A DNA stretch of 33,115 nucleotides from CAWJEL01 sp964647255. GTDB lineage: Bacteria > Chloroflexota > Anaerolineae > CG2-30-64-16. The position numbers and the translations under genes are program-made. Below are positions 1 to 6,165 of this stretch, piece by piece (the stretch's first letter is position 1; every line of letters begins with the position of its first letter). The DNA is taken from NCBI GenBank assembly GCA_964647255.1, contig CAZYGI010000044.1, positions 1-33,115 on the forward strand. The letters are read 5' to 3'. The notes under the pieces are model-generated. The model ran no database searches. It saw only the letters and a program-made list of their open reading frames with translations, and was not told where the DNA came from.

Positions 1-7
1 GTTAGGC
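1..7 (+). repeat. Right end (R' box) of an attC or attI site
   Basis: The first seven bases are GTTAGGC, the same core box that closes every attC further right. The rest of this site lies outside the window. It is either the right end of the preceding cassette's attC or of the attI site. A contig starting exactly here would be expected if assembly broke at the attC repeat family. Confidence 0.75.
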
Positions 8-115
8 ACTCCGGCGGAATATCGTGGGCTAACCGATAGGATGCCTCACGGCTTACCGCTGAATCCGCAACGCAAACACTCGGCTGTCTTCGCTAGCCTT
101 GCCTCTGTTTTCTGT

Positions 116-144
116 TTGGTAAAACGCACCAATTGTGATACACT
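116..144 (+). promoter_or_regulatory. Sigma70-like promoter of the first toxin-antitoxin cassette
   Basis: A -35-like TTGGTA (116-121) and a -10-like TACACT (139-144) are separated by 17 bp. The -10 ends 6 nt before the toxin ATG at 151, so transcription should begin at or next to the start codon, giving a leaderless mRNA. No Shine-Dalgarno sequence precedes the ATG. The same geometry recurs in two other cassettes, which raises confidence in this weak-looking match. Confidence 0.5.
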
Positions 145-150
145 GCCGCC

Positions 151-504
151 ATGAATCCTGAACCGCGCTTACAGGTGCGTTTCTATCGCACAGCCGCCGC
201 CGGTAACGAACCGGTGCGCGAATGGCTCAAAGCTCTGCCAGCGGACGAGCGGAAGGCCATCGGTGACGATCTGAAAACGGCACAGTACGGTTGGCCACTT
301 GGGATGCCTTTGATTCGCAAATTGGAGCCTGGGTTGTGGGAAGTGCGCACCCGCCTGGATGACCGCATTGCCCGCGTCATCGTCACGGTGGAAGGGGATA
401 CGATGGTCTTGTTGCATGGCTTGATCAAGAAGTCGCAGAAGCTACCGCTGCAAGACCTGCAACTGGCCCGCCAGCGCCTACGGACTTTGCACGAGGAACT
501 ATGA
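151..504 (+). CDS. RelE/HigB-type toxin (phage Gp49-like), first cassette
   Basis: This 117-residue protein belongs to the RelE/ParE superfamily, Gp49-like HigB branch. Such toxins cut mRNA at the ribosome and are neutralised by a partner antitoxin. Family features seen are the N-terminal F-Y-R-T strand with PVREWLKALP near residues 22-31, the central PLIRKLEPGLWEVRTRL (about 53-69) that forms the basic sheet, and the C-terminal LLHGLIKKSQKLP. The length is normal. The stop overlaps the ATG of the antitoxin (ATGA at 501-504), implying translational coupling. The toxin-first order is typical of HigBA. The start lies 6 nt after a putative -10 box. Gene and partner form one integron cassette ended by the attC at 873-967. 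Function is assigned by family resemblance only; activity is inferred. Confidence 0.88.
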   Translation: MNPEPRLQVRFYRTAAAGNEPVREWLKALPADERKAIGDDLKTAQYGWPLGMPLIRKLEPGLWEVRTRLDDRIARVIVTVEGDTMVLLHGLIKKSQKLPLQDLQLARQRLRTLHEEL

Positions 505-782
505 ACGAGCAGCATTTGGGCAGCAGCCTGGACGATTTCCTGCTAGAAGAAGGCCGCTTGGCCGAAGCCGAAGCCGTAGCCGCTAAGCGTGTGCTGGCGT
601 TCCAGATCAGTCAGCTAATGGCCGAACAGCAGTTATCGAAGGCGGAAATGGCGCGCCGAATGAGCACCAGCCGGGCGGCCGTGGATCGGTTACTCAATTT
701 CGATACGGAATCAGCCACCGTGGCGACGTTGGAGAAGGCGGCGGCCGCGTTGGGGCGCAGGCTGTATATTGCCCTGGTGTAA
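501..782 (+). CDS. XRE/HigA-type helix-turn-helix antitoxin, first cassette
   Basis: This 93-residue protein has a helix-turn-helix of the XRE type in its second half. The segment around QLSKAEMARRMSTSRAAVDRLL (about residues 44-65) has the helix-turn-recognition-helix pattern, followed by TLEKAAAALGRRLYIAL, the usual end of HigA-like antitoxins paired with Gp49-like toxins. The N-terminal half is acidic, rich in Glu and Ala, and probably wraps the toxin. Its ATG overlaps the toxin stop by 4 nt. By analogy with HigA it should bind toxin and repress the cassette promoter at 116-144; this is inferred. No other gene lies between it and the attC. Confidence 0.85.
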   Translation: MNEQHLGSSLDDFLLEEGRLAEAEAVAAKRVLAFQISQLMAEQQLSKAEMARRMSTSRAAVDRLLNFDTESATVATLEKAAAALGRRLYIALV

Positions 783-816
783 TACTTTACGGCTTATGGT
801 GCAACGGTCAGTCAGC

Positions 817-872
817 ACGGTTCGCCGTTGTGGGTGGCGTTCGTCGTTGTGCGGGCCTGGTGCTTGGGCCTT
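817..872 (+). repeat. Conserved pre-attC block 1
   Basis: A non-coding block directly before attC 1 begins cacggttcgccgt and runs to the GCCTAAC box. Closely similar blocks precede all the other attC sites here (starting near 1682, 2642, 5598, 6514, 8169 and 8593). It is more than the attC itself and is unexplained. This copy is most like the one before attC 4, sharing ggcctggtgcttgggc-type sequence. Confidence 0.7.
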
Positions 873-967
873 GCCTAACACCACGTCCACCTGACTCGCC
901 ACCGTGGCGAGATTGTGGACAACGCAAGTCACGGACGGTGGCGAGCAGGTGACGTTATTCGTTAGGC
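873..967 (+). repeat. attC recombination site 1 (95 bp)
   Basis: The site opens with GCCTAAC (873-879) and closes with GTTAGGC (961-967), which are exact complements. Inside, CACCTG-A-CTCGCCACCGT on the left pairs with ACGGTGGCGAGCAGGTG on the right, except for one extra A. A single unpaired base of this kind is the extrahelical base that integron integrases use for strand choice in folded attC sites. Recombination is expected between G961 and T962. The site is nearly identical to attC 4 (5655-5749). Confidence 0.93.
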
Positions 968-1027
968 CAGCCCATGTAACACCGTCGGTCAGCCGACGAC
1001 CACATATCTGAATTGTCTGCTCACGCG

Positions 1028-1056
1028 TTGACATACGCACGATTATATGCATAATA
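1028..1056 (+). promoter_or_regulatory. Strong sigma70-like promoter of the brnTA cassette
   Basis: A perfect TTGACA (1028-1033) is followed, 16 or 17 bp later, by CATAAT (1050-1055) or ATAATA (1051-1056). The -10 ends 6-7 nt before the brnT ATG at 1063, so the mRNA is probably leaderless. No Shine-Dalgarno sequence is present. In BrnTA systems the antitoxin represses its own promoter; an operator over this region is likely but not identified. Confidence 0.75.
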
Positions 1057-1062
1057 GCAGCT

Positions 1063-1332
1063 ATGCGCTTCACCTGGCACGAACCCAAACGCCAAAGCAC
1101 GCGGCAACGCCGTGGTCTCGACTTTGCCGATGCCGAACTGGTCTTCGCTGGCCCGACGTTTTCCTTCGAGGATGATCGTTTGGATTACGGCGAAACGCGC
1201 TGGGTGACGCTCGGCGTGTTACGCGGCAAAGTGGTGGTCATCGTGCATACCGAAAGTGAAGACGAGATTCATGTCATTTCCATGCGTGAGGCAGACAAAG
1301 ATGAGCAACTCCTATTCTTCCGTAACCTCTGA
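1063..1332 (+). CDS. brnT: BrnT-family ribonuclease toxin
   Basis: This 89-residue protein matches the BrnT family, a RelE-fold mRNA-cleaving toxin of type II systems. Visible family features are the opening FTWHEPK, the central LDFADAELVF followed by ED-RLDYGETRWVTLG, and the end VIVHTESEDEIHVISMREADKDE, where the arginine and acidic residues of the family are kept. Length is normal for BrnT (about 90-100). It lies alone with brnA between attC 1 and attC 2 as one cassette. The start codon sits immediately after the promoter, suggesting leaderless translation. The last 32 nt overlap the antitoxin gene in another frame, which couples expression of the two. Confidence 0.9.
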   Translation: MRFTWHEPKRQSTRQRRGLDFADAELVFAGPTFSFEDDRLDYGETRWVTLGVLRGKVVVIVHTESEDEIHVISMREADKDEQLLFFRNL

Positions 1333-1612
1333 CGAGCGGGACGATTACCCCAAAATCACGCAGGCCGACCTGGATCGCGCACAGTTTCGCGTCGGTCTCA
1401 AGCCTGCGCCGCGCAAACTGCGTGTGACGATGATGCTGGATACGGGCCTGGTGGAATACTTCAAAGCGCAAGCGGGCGAACGGGGCTATCAAACCCTGAT
1501 CAATGAGACGTTGCGGCAAGCTGTGCAGGGTGATGAGCTGGAGGCACGTCTGCGGCGTATCATTCGCGAGGAAATTCGTCGTGAATCTGTCCGCGTACCC
1601 GCAGCCGCCTGA
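1301..1612 (+). CDS. brnA: BrnA-family antitoxin
   Basis: This 103-residue protein is the DNA-binding antitoxin partner of BrnT. The C-terminal half carries the BrnA pattern: KLRVTMMLDTGLVEYFKAQ followed by GERGYQTLINETLRQAV, a ribbon-helix-helix-like fold that dimerises and binds the promoter. The N-terminal part (YPKITQADLDRAQFR) is the toxin-contacting segment typical of the family. An upstream in-frame ATG at 1256 exists, but starting there would add residues read from within brnT. The ATG at 1301 gives the usual family length and an ordinary overlap of 32 nt with brnT. Likely autorepressor of the promoter at 1028-1056. Confidence 0.87.
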   Translation: MSNSYSSVTSDERDDYPKITQADLDRAQFRVGLKPAPRKLRVTMMLDTGLVEYFKAQAGERGYQTLINETLRQAVQGDELEARLRRIIREEIRRESVRVPAAA

Positions 1613-1681
1613 CCCTGGTGGCCCAAACGGGAAGGCGTCAGACAATTAGCGGGCGGCTTGTCACAGCAACAGTCAGGCCGC

Positions 1682-1738
1682 CAGGTTCACCGTCATGGGT
1701 GGCGGGTCTCGTTTGGTGGGCGCGCAGGCCAGGGTGGG
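1682..1738 (+). repeat. Conserved pre-attC block 2
   Basis: Non-coding block caggttcaccgtcatgggtg... running to the GCCTAAC box. It belongs to the subtype containing ggcgggtctcg and ggccaggg, shared with the blocks before attC 5 and the lost attC near 8227. Confidence 0.68.
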
Positions 1739-1834
1739 GCCTAACATTGCTTCCACCTGACGGCTGCGCCGACCATCGCGTGCCGTTGTGAGAGGTTCGC
1801 CAGGCGCAGCCGCAGGTGAAGCCGGCCGTTAGGC
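1739..1834 (+). repeat. attC recombination site 2 (96 bp)
   Basis: GCCTAAC (1739-1745) and GTTAGGC (1828-1834) close the site. Left arm CACCTG-A-CGGCTGCGC pairs with right arm GCGCAGCCGCAGGTG apart from the single extra A, the expected extrahelical base. The loop differs entirely from attC 1, while box sequences, arm positions and extra base are conserved, as expected for a family of attC sites. Confidence 0.92.
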
Positions 1835-1884
1835 CATTAGTTCAGCTCGCGTTTAGAAACCTGGGGTCATAGGAGTGCAAGGAT

Positions 1885-2574
1885 ATGTCCCTCAATCTAT
1901 CCGATTTTCTTAATTCACATAAAAATCGTCTTCTTCAAGTTGCCAGGGATTCCAGCATTCCTTTCTCATACTTTACGGCTCGAAGTAAAGACGGTCTTTT
2001 TGACATTACAATACAGGGTACCCCTCTGGTTTTCACAGTGGAACAGAATTCATATGACTTCAACCAGTTGCGATATAAGCGTTCAACATTCGCTCATGGC
2101 TTTCCACTCTCTTCTTTCTCAGGATACACGGGCATAGATGATATTTGCACATGGCTGGGTGAATGGCTCAGTCAGGTGGTGAAAAGGTACTTCGAGTTCT
2201 CCGCAGTGCCCGACCAATGGTCAGAAATAACAAGCATTCAACCTTTTTTTGCCTCATCTACGTTCAGCAAAGCAGATTTGGAGATGTTTGATGAGAGGGA
2301 AAAGAAGCAAATACAAGATGCGCTGCTAGAATTCCAACGACTTCTCCAGACAGAGACTTCGATCCTGAAGGAAGACCTGAACCAAATAAAAGCAAAAATC
2401 GAATACCTGAGCAGCGCAGTCAATCGATTGAATCGTTTCGACTGGCGGGGTGTTGCTTTATCGACTGTCATCGGCATCGCAACCAACTTATCGGTAGATA
2501 CCAACATGGGGAAACAGATTTTTGACTTGTTCCAGAGGGCCTTTAGTTCAGCGATCAACCTACTCCCGAAGTAA
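1885..2574 (+). CDS. Cassette-encoded protein of unknown function with coiled coil
   Basis: I do not recognise this 229-residue protein. The N-terminal 130 residues look like a small mixed alpha/beta domain (GLFDITIQGTPLVFTVEQNS, then a helical GIDDICTWLGEWLSQVVKRYFEF). Residues about 140-185 are strongly helical and charged, with a heptad-like pattern (KKQIQDALLEFQRLLQTE...LKEDLNQIKAKIEYLSSAVNRL), so a coiled coil is likely. The C-terminus contains a more hydrophobic stretch (VALSTVIGIATNLSV) that could be a weak membrane or packing helix. AGGAG at 1871-1875 lies 9 nt before the ATG. The base composition is visibly AT-richer than the neighbouring chromosome, suggesting foreign origin. It is the only gene of its cassette. 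Chromosomal integrons often store anti-phage or accessory genes, so a defence role is possible but unsupported. Confidence 0.8.
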   Translation: MSLNLSDFLNSHKNRLLQVARDSSIPFSYFTARSKDGLFDITIQGTPLVFTVEQNSYDFNQLRYKRSTFAHGFPLSSFSGYTGIDDICTWLGEWLSQVVKRYFEFSAVPDQWSEITSIQPFFASSTFSKADLEMFDEREKKQIQDALLEFQRLLQTETSILKEDLNQIKAKIEYLSSAVNRLNRFDWRGVALSTVIGIATNLSVDTNMGKQIFDLFQRAFSSAINLLPK

Positions 2575-2641
2575 TCGTAATTGACTCTTCGTCGTCGTAG
2601 CAACGAGGCTTCATAGTCTCTCCAGTTCGTCTGAACATAAG

Positions 2642-2699
2642 CACGGCTTTGCCGTCATGGGCAGCGTTCGCCGTTTTGTTGGTTTGGCGCTTGGGCTTT
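2642..2699 (+). repeat. Conserved pre-attC block 3
   Basis: Non-coding block cacggctttgccgtcatggg... leading into the GCCTAAC box at 2700. It shares the gcgttcgccgttttgt segment with the blocks before attC 1 and attC 4. Confidence 0.66.
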
Positions 2700-2772
2700 G
2701 CCTAACACTGCTTGCACCTGACGGCTGCGCCGGTAGGTTCAGGGGCCGCGTGAGTCACAGAGGCGCAGCCGC
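2700..2772 (+). repeat. attC site 3a, right end lost in an assembly gap
   Basis: GCCTAAC at 2700-2706 is followed by left arm CACCTG-A-CGGCTGCGCC (2715-2731) and the start of the matching right arm GGCGCAGCCGC (2762-2772). The sequence then runs into ten Ns. The AGGTG and GTTAGGC that should finish this site are missing, so the gap conceals at least the right end of this attC. Confidence 0.85.
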
Positions 2773-2782
2773 NNNNNNNNNN
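2773..2782. other. Assembly gap (10 N) inside attC sequence
   Basis: Ten undetermined bases fall between the right arm of one attC and the left arm of another. Both arms of the inner stem are present on each side of the gap, so it joins two different attC sites rather than the halves of one. The true distance is unknown and one or more cassettes may be absent. Confidence 0.9.
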
Positions 2783-2855
2783 GCTGCGCCGGGGGAAGCT
2801 TGCCGGATTGCAGGTTGCGTGACAGCGCAGCCGCACCTGAACCGGGCCGTTAGGC
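2783..2855 (+). repeat. attC site 3b, left end lost in the assembly gap
   Basis: After the gap come GCTGCGCC (2783-2790), a loop, the complementary arm GCGCAGCCGC (2825-2834), then ACCTGAACCGGGCC and the closing GTTAGGC (2849-2855). The left GCCTAAC box and outer arm are not seen. The outer right arm reads CACCTGAA, not AGGTG as expected if it paired with attC 3a, again showing that this is a separate site. Confidence 0.83.
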
Positions 2856-3010
2856 CAGCAAGCGGAATACTGTGGGTCAATCGGCAGGACGACGCACGAC
2901 TCGCCATCCGAGCTTGTGTTGGGCCCAAAAACGAGTCTGGAACCGATCAGCGCGAAGATCGTCATCAATGACAGCAACACGTCTAAGGACAATAGCCAGG
3001 AGGTAAAACC

Positions 3011-4195
3011 ATGAAACAAATACAACGTCACCTAGGAACCGTAACGGCCCTCGTCTTGTTAAGTATACTGGCAGCGGCTACGATCTTCTCGTTCACGGCT
3101 TTGAAGCATAAACCTCAGACTGCGGAGCGCACCTTCCAATCTGTCTTGCCAACACCCACTACGCGAGTTGTGGCAACGGCAACTCCCAATCGGCCAAAGA
3201 AGGATATCGTCGTCACGGTAGTGCCGCCCGAAATCGCTCCCGATGTGCTTACCGAGCCTACAATAATCACCAAACGTTCAGCGCCGAGAAGTGAGTTGGC
3301 GGTAGATGGCAATTACGTGATTTGGCGTAGCTATGAAGATCGCCAGACCAACGTTATAGCTTATAACATTCAAACCGGCGAGGAGCGACGCATTAGCAGC
3401 TTGCCCGGTGGGAAGTCAAACCTCAAAATATCTGGCAACTATGTAGTATGGGAAGACGTTGTAACCACAACTGACAGGGTTATCCCCGTGGTTAGGATTT
3501 TTGATCTGATGGTCGGGAAAGAATTGGCGATAGGGCCGGAGGATCGTGCAAGCATGCATCCAGACATCTCGGACAAGATAGTCGTGTGGAACGATGGACG
3601 TAATAGCCAAGACGGTTGGGTGGCCGACATCTATGGTAACGACCTGCAAAAGGGCAAAGAAATTCCCATCCTGGTTGGGTCGGGTCGGCACTTGTTCCCA
3701 CGCGTCAGCGGTGACTGGGTCATCTACCTTGATTGGCTGCCAGGAGTTGATCCCGGAACGCCCTCTTCTGACCAGCCAACACTACATGCGCATTCCATTC
3801 GCACCGGCGAGGATATTAACCTGGGGCCAGTTGCGTATCGGAACGACGCCTGGAGCTACAAACGGCACGTTATTTCCGGCCACGTGGTTGCCTGGCAAGG
3901 TCGCGATGGTGCGACCCATCTTTACGATTTAGCGGCGCGTCGGGAACGAGTGCTGGCTGAACTACATTCCTATGATGATTTGGTACTGAATGGCCGTTTC
4001 TTCACTGTAGGCAGCCAACTCTACAACGTTGAGACCGGAGCGAAGTTAGTGCCGTTACGCGCAGCGCAACCCGTTGCCTTCGGCCCGGCCGCACAAGTGG
4101 ATGCCGTCACCACCGATGGACAGACCTTGGTTTGGGGCTTTGATCTTGGCAACGAAGGACGTGTTTATGTCGCTCGCTTTCGTCGCTTGCCGTAG
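3011..4195 (+). CDS. Membrane-anchored beta-propeller repeat protein (cassette gene)
   Basis: This 394-residue protein starts with a hydrophobic segment (about residues 10-30, TALVLLSILAAATIF) that should act as a signal anchor. A Thr/Pro linker containing VLPTPTTRVV follows. The rest is a run of TolB-like propeller blades, each with the pattern 'gNYViWrs...nviaYniqTGee' (examples near GNYVIWRSYED, GNYVVWEDVV, DKIVVWNDGRN, GDWVIYLDW, GHVVAWQGRDG, TLVWGF), so about six blades. Proteins of this type sit outside the membrane and bind ligands or proteins; no enzyme motif is seen. A strong AGGAGGT (2998-3004) precedes the ATG by 6 nt. It shares its cassette with the secreted protein at 4260. The linker motif resembles that in the gene at 6746, which occupies the same place in another two-gene cassette. 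Confidence 0.8.
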   Translation: MKQIQRHLGTVTALVLLSILAAATIFSFTALKHKPQTAERTFQSVLPTPTTRVVATATPNRPKKDIVVTVVPPEIAPDVLTEPTIITKRSAPRSELAVDGNYVIWRSYEDRQTNVIAYNIQTGEERRISSLPGGKSNLKISGNYVVWEDVVTTTDRVIPVVRIFDLMVGKELAIGPEDRASMHPDISDKIVVWNDGRNSQDGWVADIYGNDLQKGKEIPILVGSGRHLFPRVSGDWVIYLDWLPGVDPGTPSSDQPTLHAHSIRTGEDINLGPVAYRNDAWSYKRHVISGHVVAWQGRDGATHLYDLAARRERVLAELHSYDDLVLNGRFFTVGSQLYNVETGAKLVPLRAAQPVAFGPAAQVDAVTTDGQTLVWGFDLGNEGRVYVARFRRLP

Positions 4196-4259
4196 GAGTT
4201 GTGGCAATCCCATCGCTGGATCAACTTGCTTGAATTGCCAGAATTAGGAGTTCAGACCC

Positions 4260-5537
4260 ATGAACCAACTCACCAAATCAGTTAGACCCTGGCTGTTCAT
4301 CGCGATAGTAGTCCTGTTCGCGCTTGCAACAGTAACCGCGTCTGTGCGAGCTGGCGGGCCTATCAAGGGATGGTCGGGTGTCCATTTGGGCAACCGTCCG
4401 AGCAATGACTGGGACAGTGCGCTCTTGGCTCGCGTCGACGGCGACAACGGCGGCATTTGGCCTAATGCTGTCGTTTTCCTCAGCAGTCAACTCTATAACC
4501 TGAGTCGAGATGCCAACTGTCGCATCAAGACCGGCCCTTATGACGTAACGACCGGTCGCCCCGTACTCCTGAACTATTTGCAGCGTGCTTCTCAGAACGG
4601 CGTGCGTATCATCATTCGTATCGAACCCTCGCCAGGTAACTTTGACGCTAACCACCGCTTAATCAGCGGGCCAATCCAGGGTGTCGGTTACTGCGACCCA
4701 ACCCATTACCGCCCAGCATTTGACATCGCGAATGAGATGGACGCCATCCACAACTACAACTTGGCCCACGGCATCACGGAGTGGGGTTTTGAGCCAGCCA
4801 ATGAGCCGAACGTCGAATGGTACGAGTTTGGTCAGGTTATTGAGCCCAACAATGTAGAAGCCTGGCAAGACATGAGAGCGTATTTCCAGACCGTTTGGTT
4901 CAACAAAGCCCCAGGTGTTCACGCGCTCACTCCACCCATGTCGCAGAGTCGTTACGCCGAAAACAACTTCACAGATGCTAATGCCATTGCACCAGACAGA
5001 AACTGGTGGGAATGGTGCAGTGAGATGCGTCTAAAAGATGGCACGAGCACTGGCTACGGAGTTATGCAGAGTTATTACACCTACTACAACGAGGGCATTT
5101 CCTGGCATAACTACTGGCGGCTGGGATTCGAAGAGAGTGGTAGCTGTGGGCTACCTGCGCTGCATGTCTCCTACTTCTTTCCAGATTGGATGAAGACTAT
5201 GTTGGAGCAGGGCACTAAGATCGGCGTGATTGCCGAAGCTGACCTGTTCTCCTATGGCGCCGACCCTTATCAGGACGACTGGCAGCCGCTACACAACAAA
5301 GATGATAATAATGGCATCACGGCAGCCAACTCGATGCGCAAGTTCTTCGACAAAGAGATACGTGCCCGAATGATCGTGGCCTGGTTACTCAACGACAAAG
5401 TTAACAACCCGGCCCAAGATCACAACTGGCATGAGGCCTATAACGATCAGTTGGGCAATTACGAACGCCCCTGGTTCGTGCAATGGTGGTCTAATCCCGA
5501 GCAACCGACCAGCTTCTTGCCTTTGATAATTAGGTAG
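4260..5537 (+). CDS. Secreted glycoside-hydrolase-like protein (cassette gene)
   Basis: This 425-residue protein has an N-terminal signal peptide (hydrophobic about 11-26, cleavage likely near residues 28-32). The body looks like a clan-A glycoside hydrolase TIM barrel: a beta-strand/Arg motif (GVRIIIRIEP, about 115-123), the acid/base-type Asn-Glu-Pro (FEPANEPN; N181, E182, P183), and a late strand KIGVIAEADLF (E326) that could supply the nucleophile. I cannot name a GH family. The C-terminus ends in FLPLIIR, a short tail also found, as YLPLMMK, at the end of the secreted protein at 7354. AGGAG at 4246-4250 precedes the ATG by 9 nt; the gap to the upstream gene is 64 bp, with no attC between, so both belong to one cassette of nearly 2.9 kb. 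The substrate is unknown. The hydrolase assignment is an inference from motifs. Confidence 0.72.
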   Translation: MNQLTKSVRPWLFIAIVVLFALATVTASVRAGGPIKGWSGVHLGNRPSNDWDSALLARVDGDNGGIWPNAVVFLSSQLYNLSRDANCRIKTGPYDVTTGRPVLLNYLQRASQNGVRIIIRIEPSPGNFDANHRLISGPIQGVGYCDPTHYRPAFDIANEMDAIHNYNLAHGITEWGFEPANEPNVEWYEFGQVIEPNNVEAWQDMRAYFQTVWFNKAPGVHALTPPMSQSRYAENNFTDANAIAPDRNWWEWCSEMRLKDGTSTGYGVMQSYYTYYNEGISWHNYWRLGFEESGSCGLPALHVSYFFPDWMKTMLEQGTKIGVIAEADLFSYGADPYQDDWQPLHNKDDNNGITAANSMRKFFDKEIRARMIVAWLLNDKVNNPAQDHNWHEAYNDQLGNYERPWFVQWWSNPEQPTSFLPLIIR

Positions 5538-5597
5538 CACAGTTACATCAGCGGCTTATCGCACTCGGCGGCTAGCTGCGACAGCGGGGCAGCACCA

Positions 5598-5654
5598 CAC
5601 GGTTCGCCGTTGTGGGCAGCGTTCGTCGTTTTGTGGGTCTGGTGCTTGGGCGGG
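5598..5654 (+). repeat. Conserved pre-attC block 4
   Basis: Non-coding block cacggttcgccgttgtgggc... up to the GCCTAAC box. It is very close to block 1, differing at only a few positions, just as attC 4 is close to attC 1. Confidence 0.7.
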
Positions 5655-5749
5655 GCCTAACACCACGTGCACCTGACTCGCCACCGTGGCGAGGTTGTGG
5701 ATCGCGAGAGTCACGGACGGTGGCGAGCAGGTGACGTTTTTCGTTAGGC
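5655..5749 (+). repeat. attC recombination site 4 (95 bp)
   Basis: GCCTAAC (5655-5661) and GTTAGGC (5743-5749) flank arms CACCTG-A-CTCGCCACCGT and ACGGTGGCGAGCAGGTG, identical to attC 1 including the extra A and total length. The near identity of two attC sites 4.8 kb apart indicates recent spread of one attC lineage within this array. Confidence 0.93.
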
Positions 5750-5841
5750 AACACAAACCCAATGCTGTTGGTCAACCACCGAGAAGACCGACGACCCGCC
5801 ATCAAAGCCACGGTAAGTACAGCGTCGCGTAACCCAGCGAG

Positions 5842-5870
5842 TTGCATTGTGGGAAGTATTGGGTTACAAT
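5842..5870 (+). promoter_or_regulatory. Sigma70-like promoter of the second higBA cassette
   Basis: TTGCAT (5842-5847), a 17-bp spacer and TACAAT (5865-5870) end 6 nt before the toxin ATG at 5877. The A of the ATG falls where transcription should start, so the mRNA is likely leaderless. No Shine-Dalgarno sequence is present. Confidence 0.7.
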
Positions 5871-5876
5871 GATTCC

Positions 5877-6155
5877 ATGATCAAGAGCTTTGCGCACAAA
5901 GGGCTGGAGCAGTTCTTCCTCACGGGTAGTAAAGCGGGTATTCAACCGCCGCACGTCAACCGTATCCGCCTGATTCTGGCTCAGCTCCACCAAGCCAGAA
6001 CGATTGACGATCTGCACATCCCAACCCTGCGTCTACATGAACTCAAAGGCGATCGCAAAGGCACTTGGTCAGTCACCGTACAGGCCAACTGGCGCATCAC
6101 ATTTCGTTTTGCGGCTGGCGATGCCGATGATGTGGATTACGAGGACTATCACTGA
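5877..6155 (+). CDS. higB: HigB-family ribosome-dependent mRNase toxin
   Basis: This 92-residue protein is a classic HigB toxin of the RelE superfamily. The family signature runs through most of it: IKSFAHKGLEQFF at the start, RIRLILAQLHQA (about 35-46), then LHELKGDRKGTWSVTVQANWRITFRF (about 60-85) and the end DVDYEDYH. The basic residues of the catalytic face and the C-terminal Asp-Tyr-His are kept. A longer reading frame begins at 5847, but that start lies upstream of the -10 box; the ATG at 5877 gives the family's normal start and length. The antitoxin gene starts 10 nt after the stop. It is a different HigB subfamily from the toxin at 151. Confidence 0.93.
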   Translation: MIKSFAHKGLEQFFLTGSKAGIQPPHVNRIRLILAQLHQARTIDDLHIPTLRLHELKGDRKGTWSVTVQANWRITFRFAAGDADDVDYEDYH

Positions 6156-6165
6156 GGGTTGAGAG

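Noticed and set aside
1256..1300. An earlier ATG for the BrnA antitoxin
   Set aside because: It would add residues read out of frame from within brnT; the start at 1301 gives normal BrnA length.
2657..2971. An open frame running through the N gap and attC sequence
   Set aside because: It depends on undetermined bases and consists of pre-attC block and attC sequence, so it is not a credible gene.
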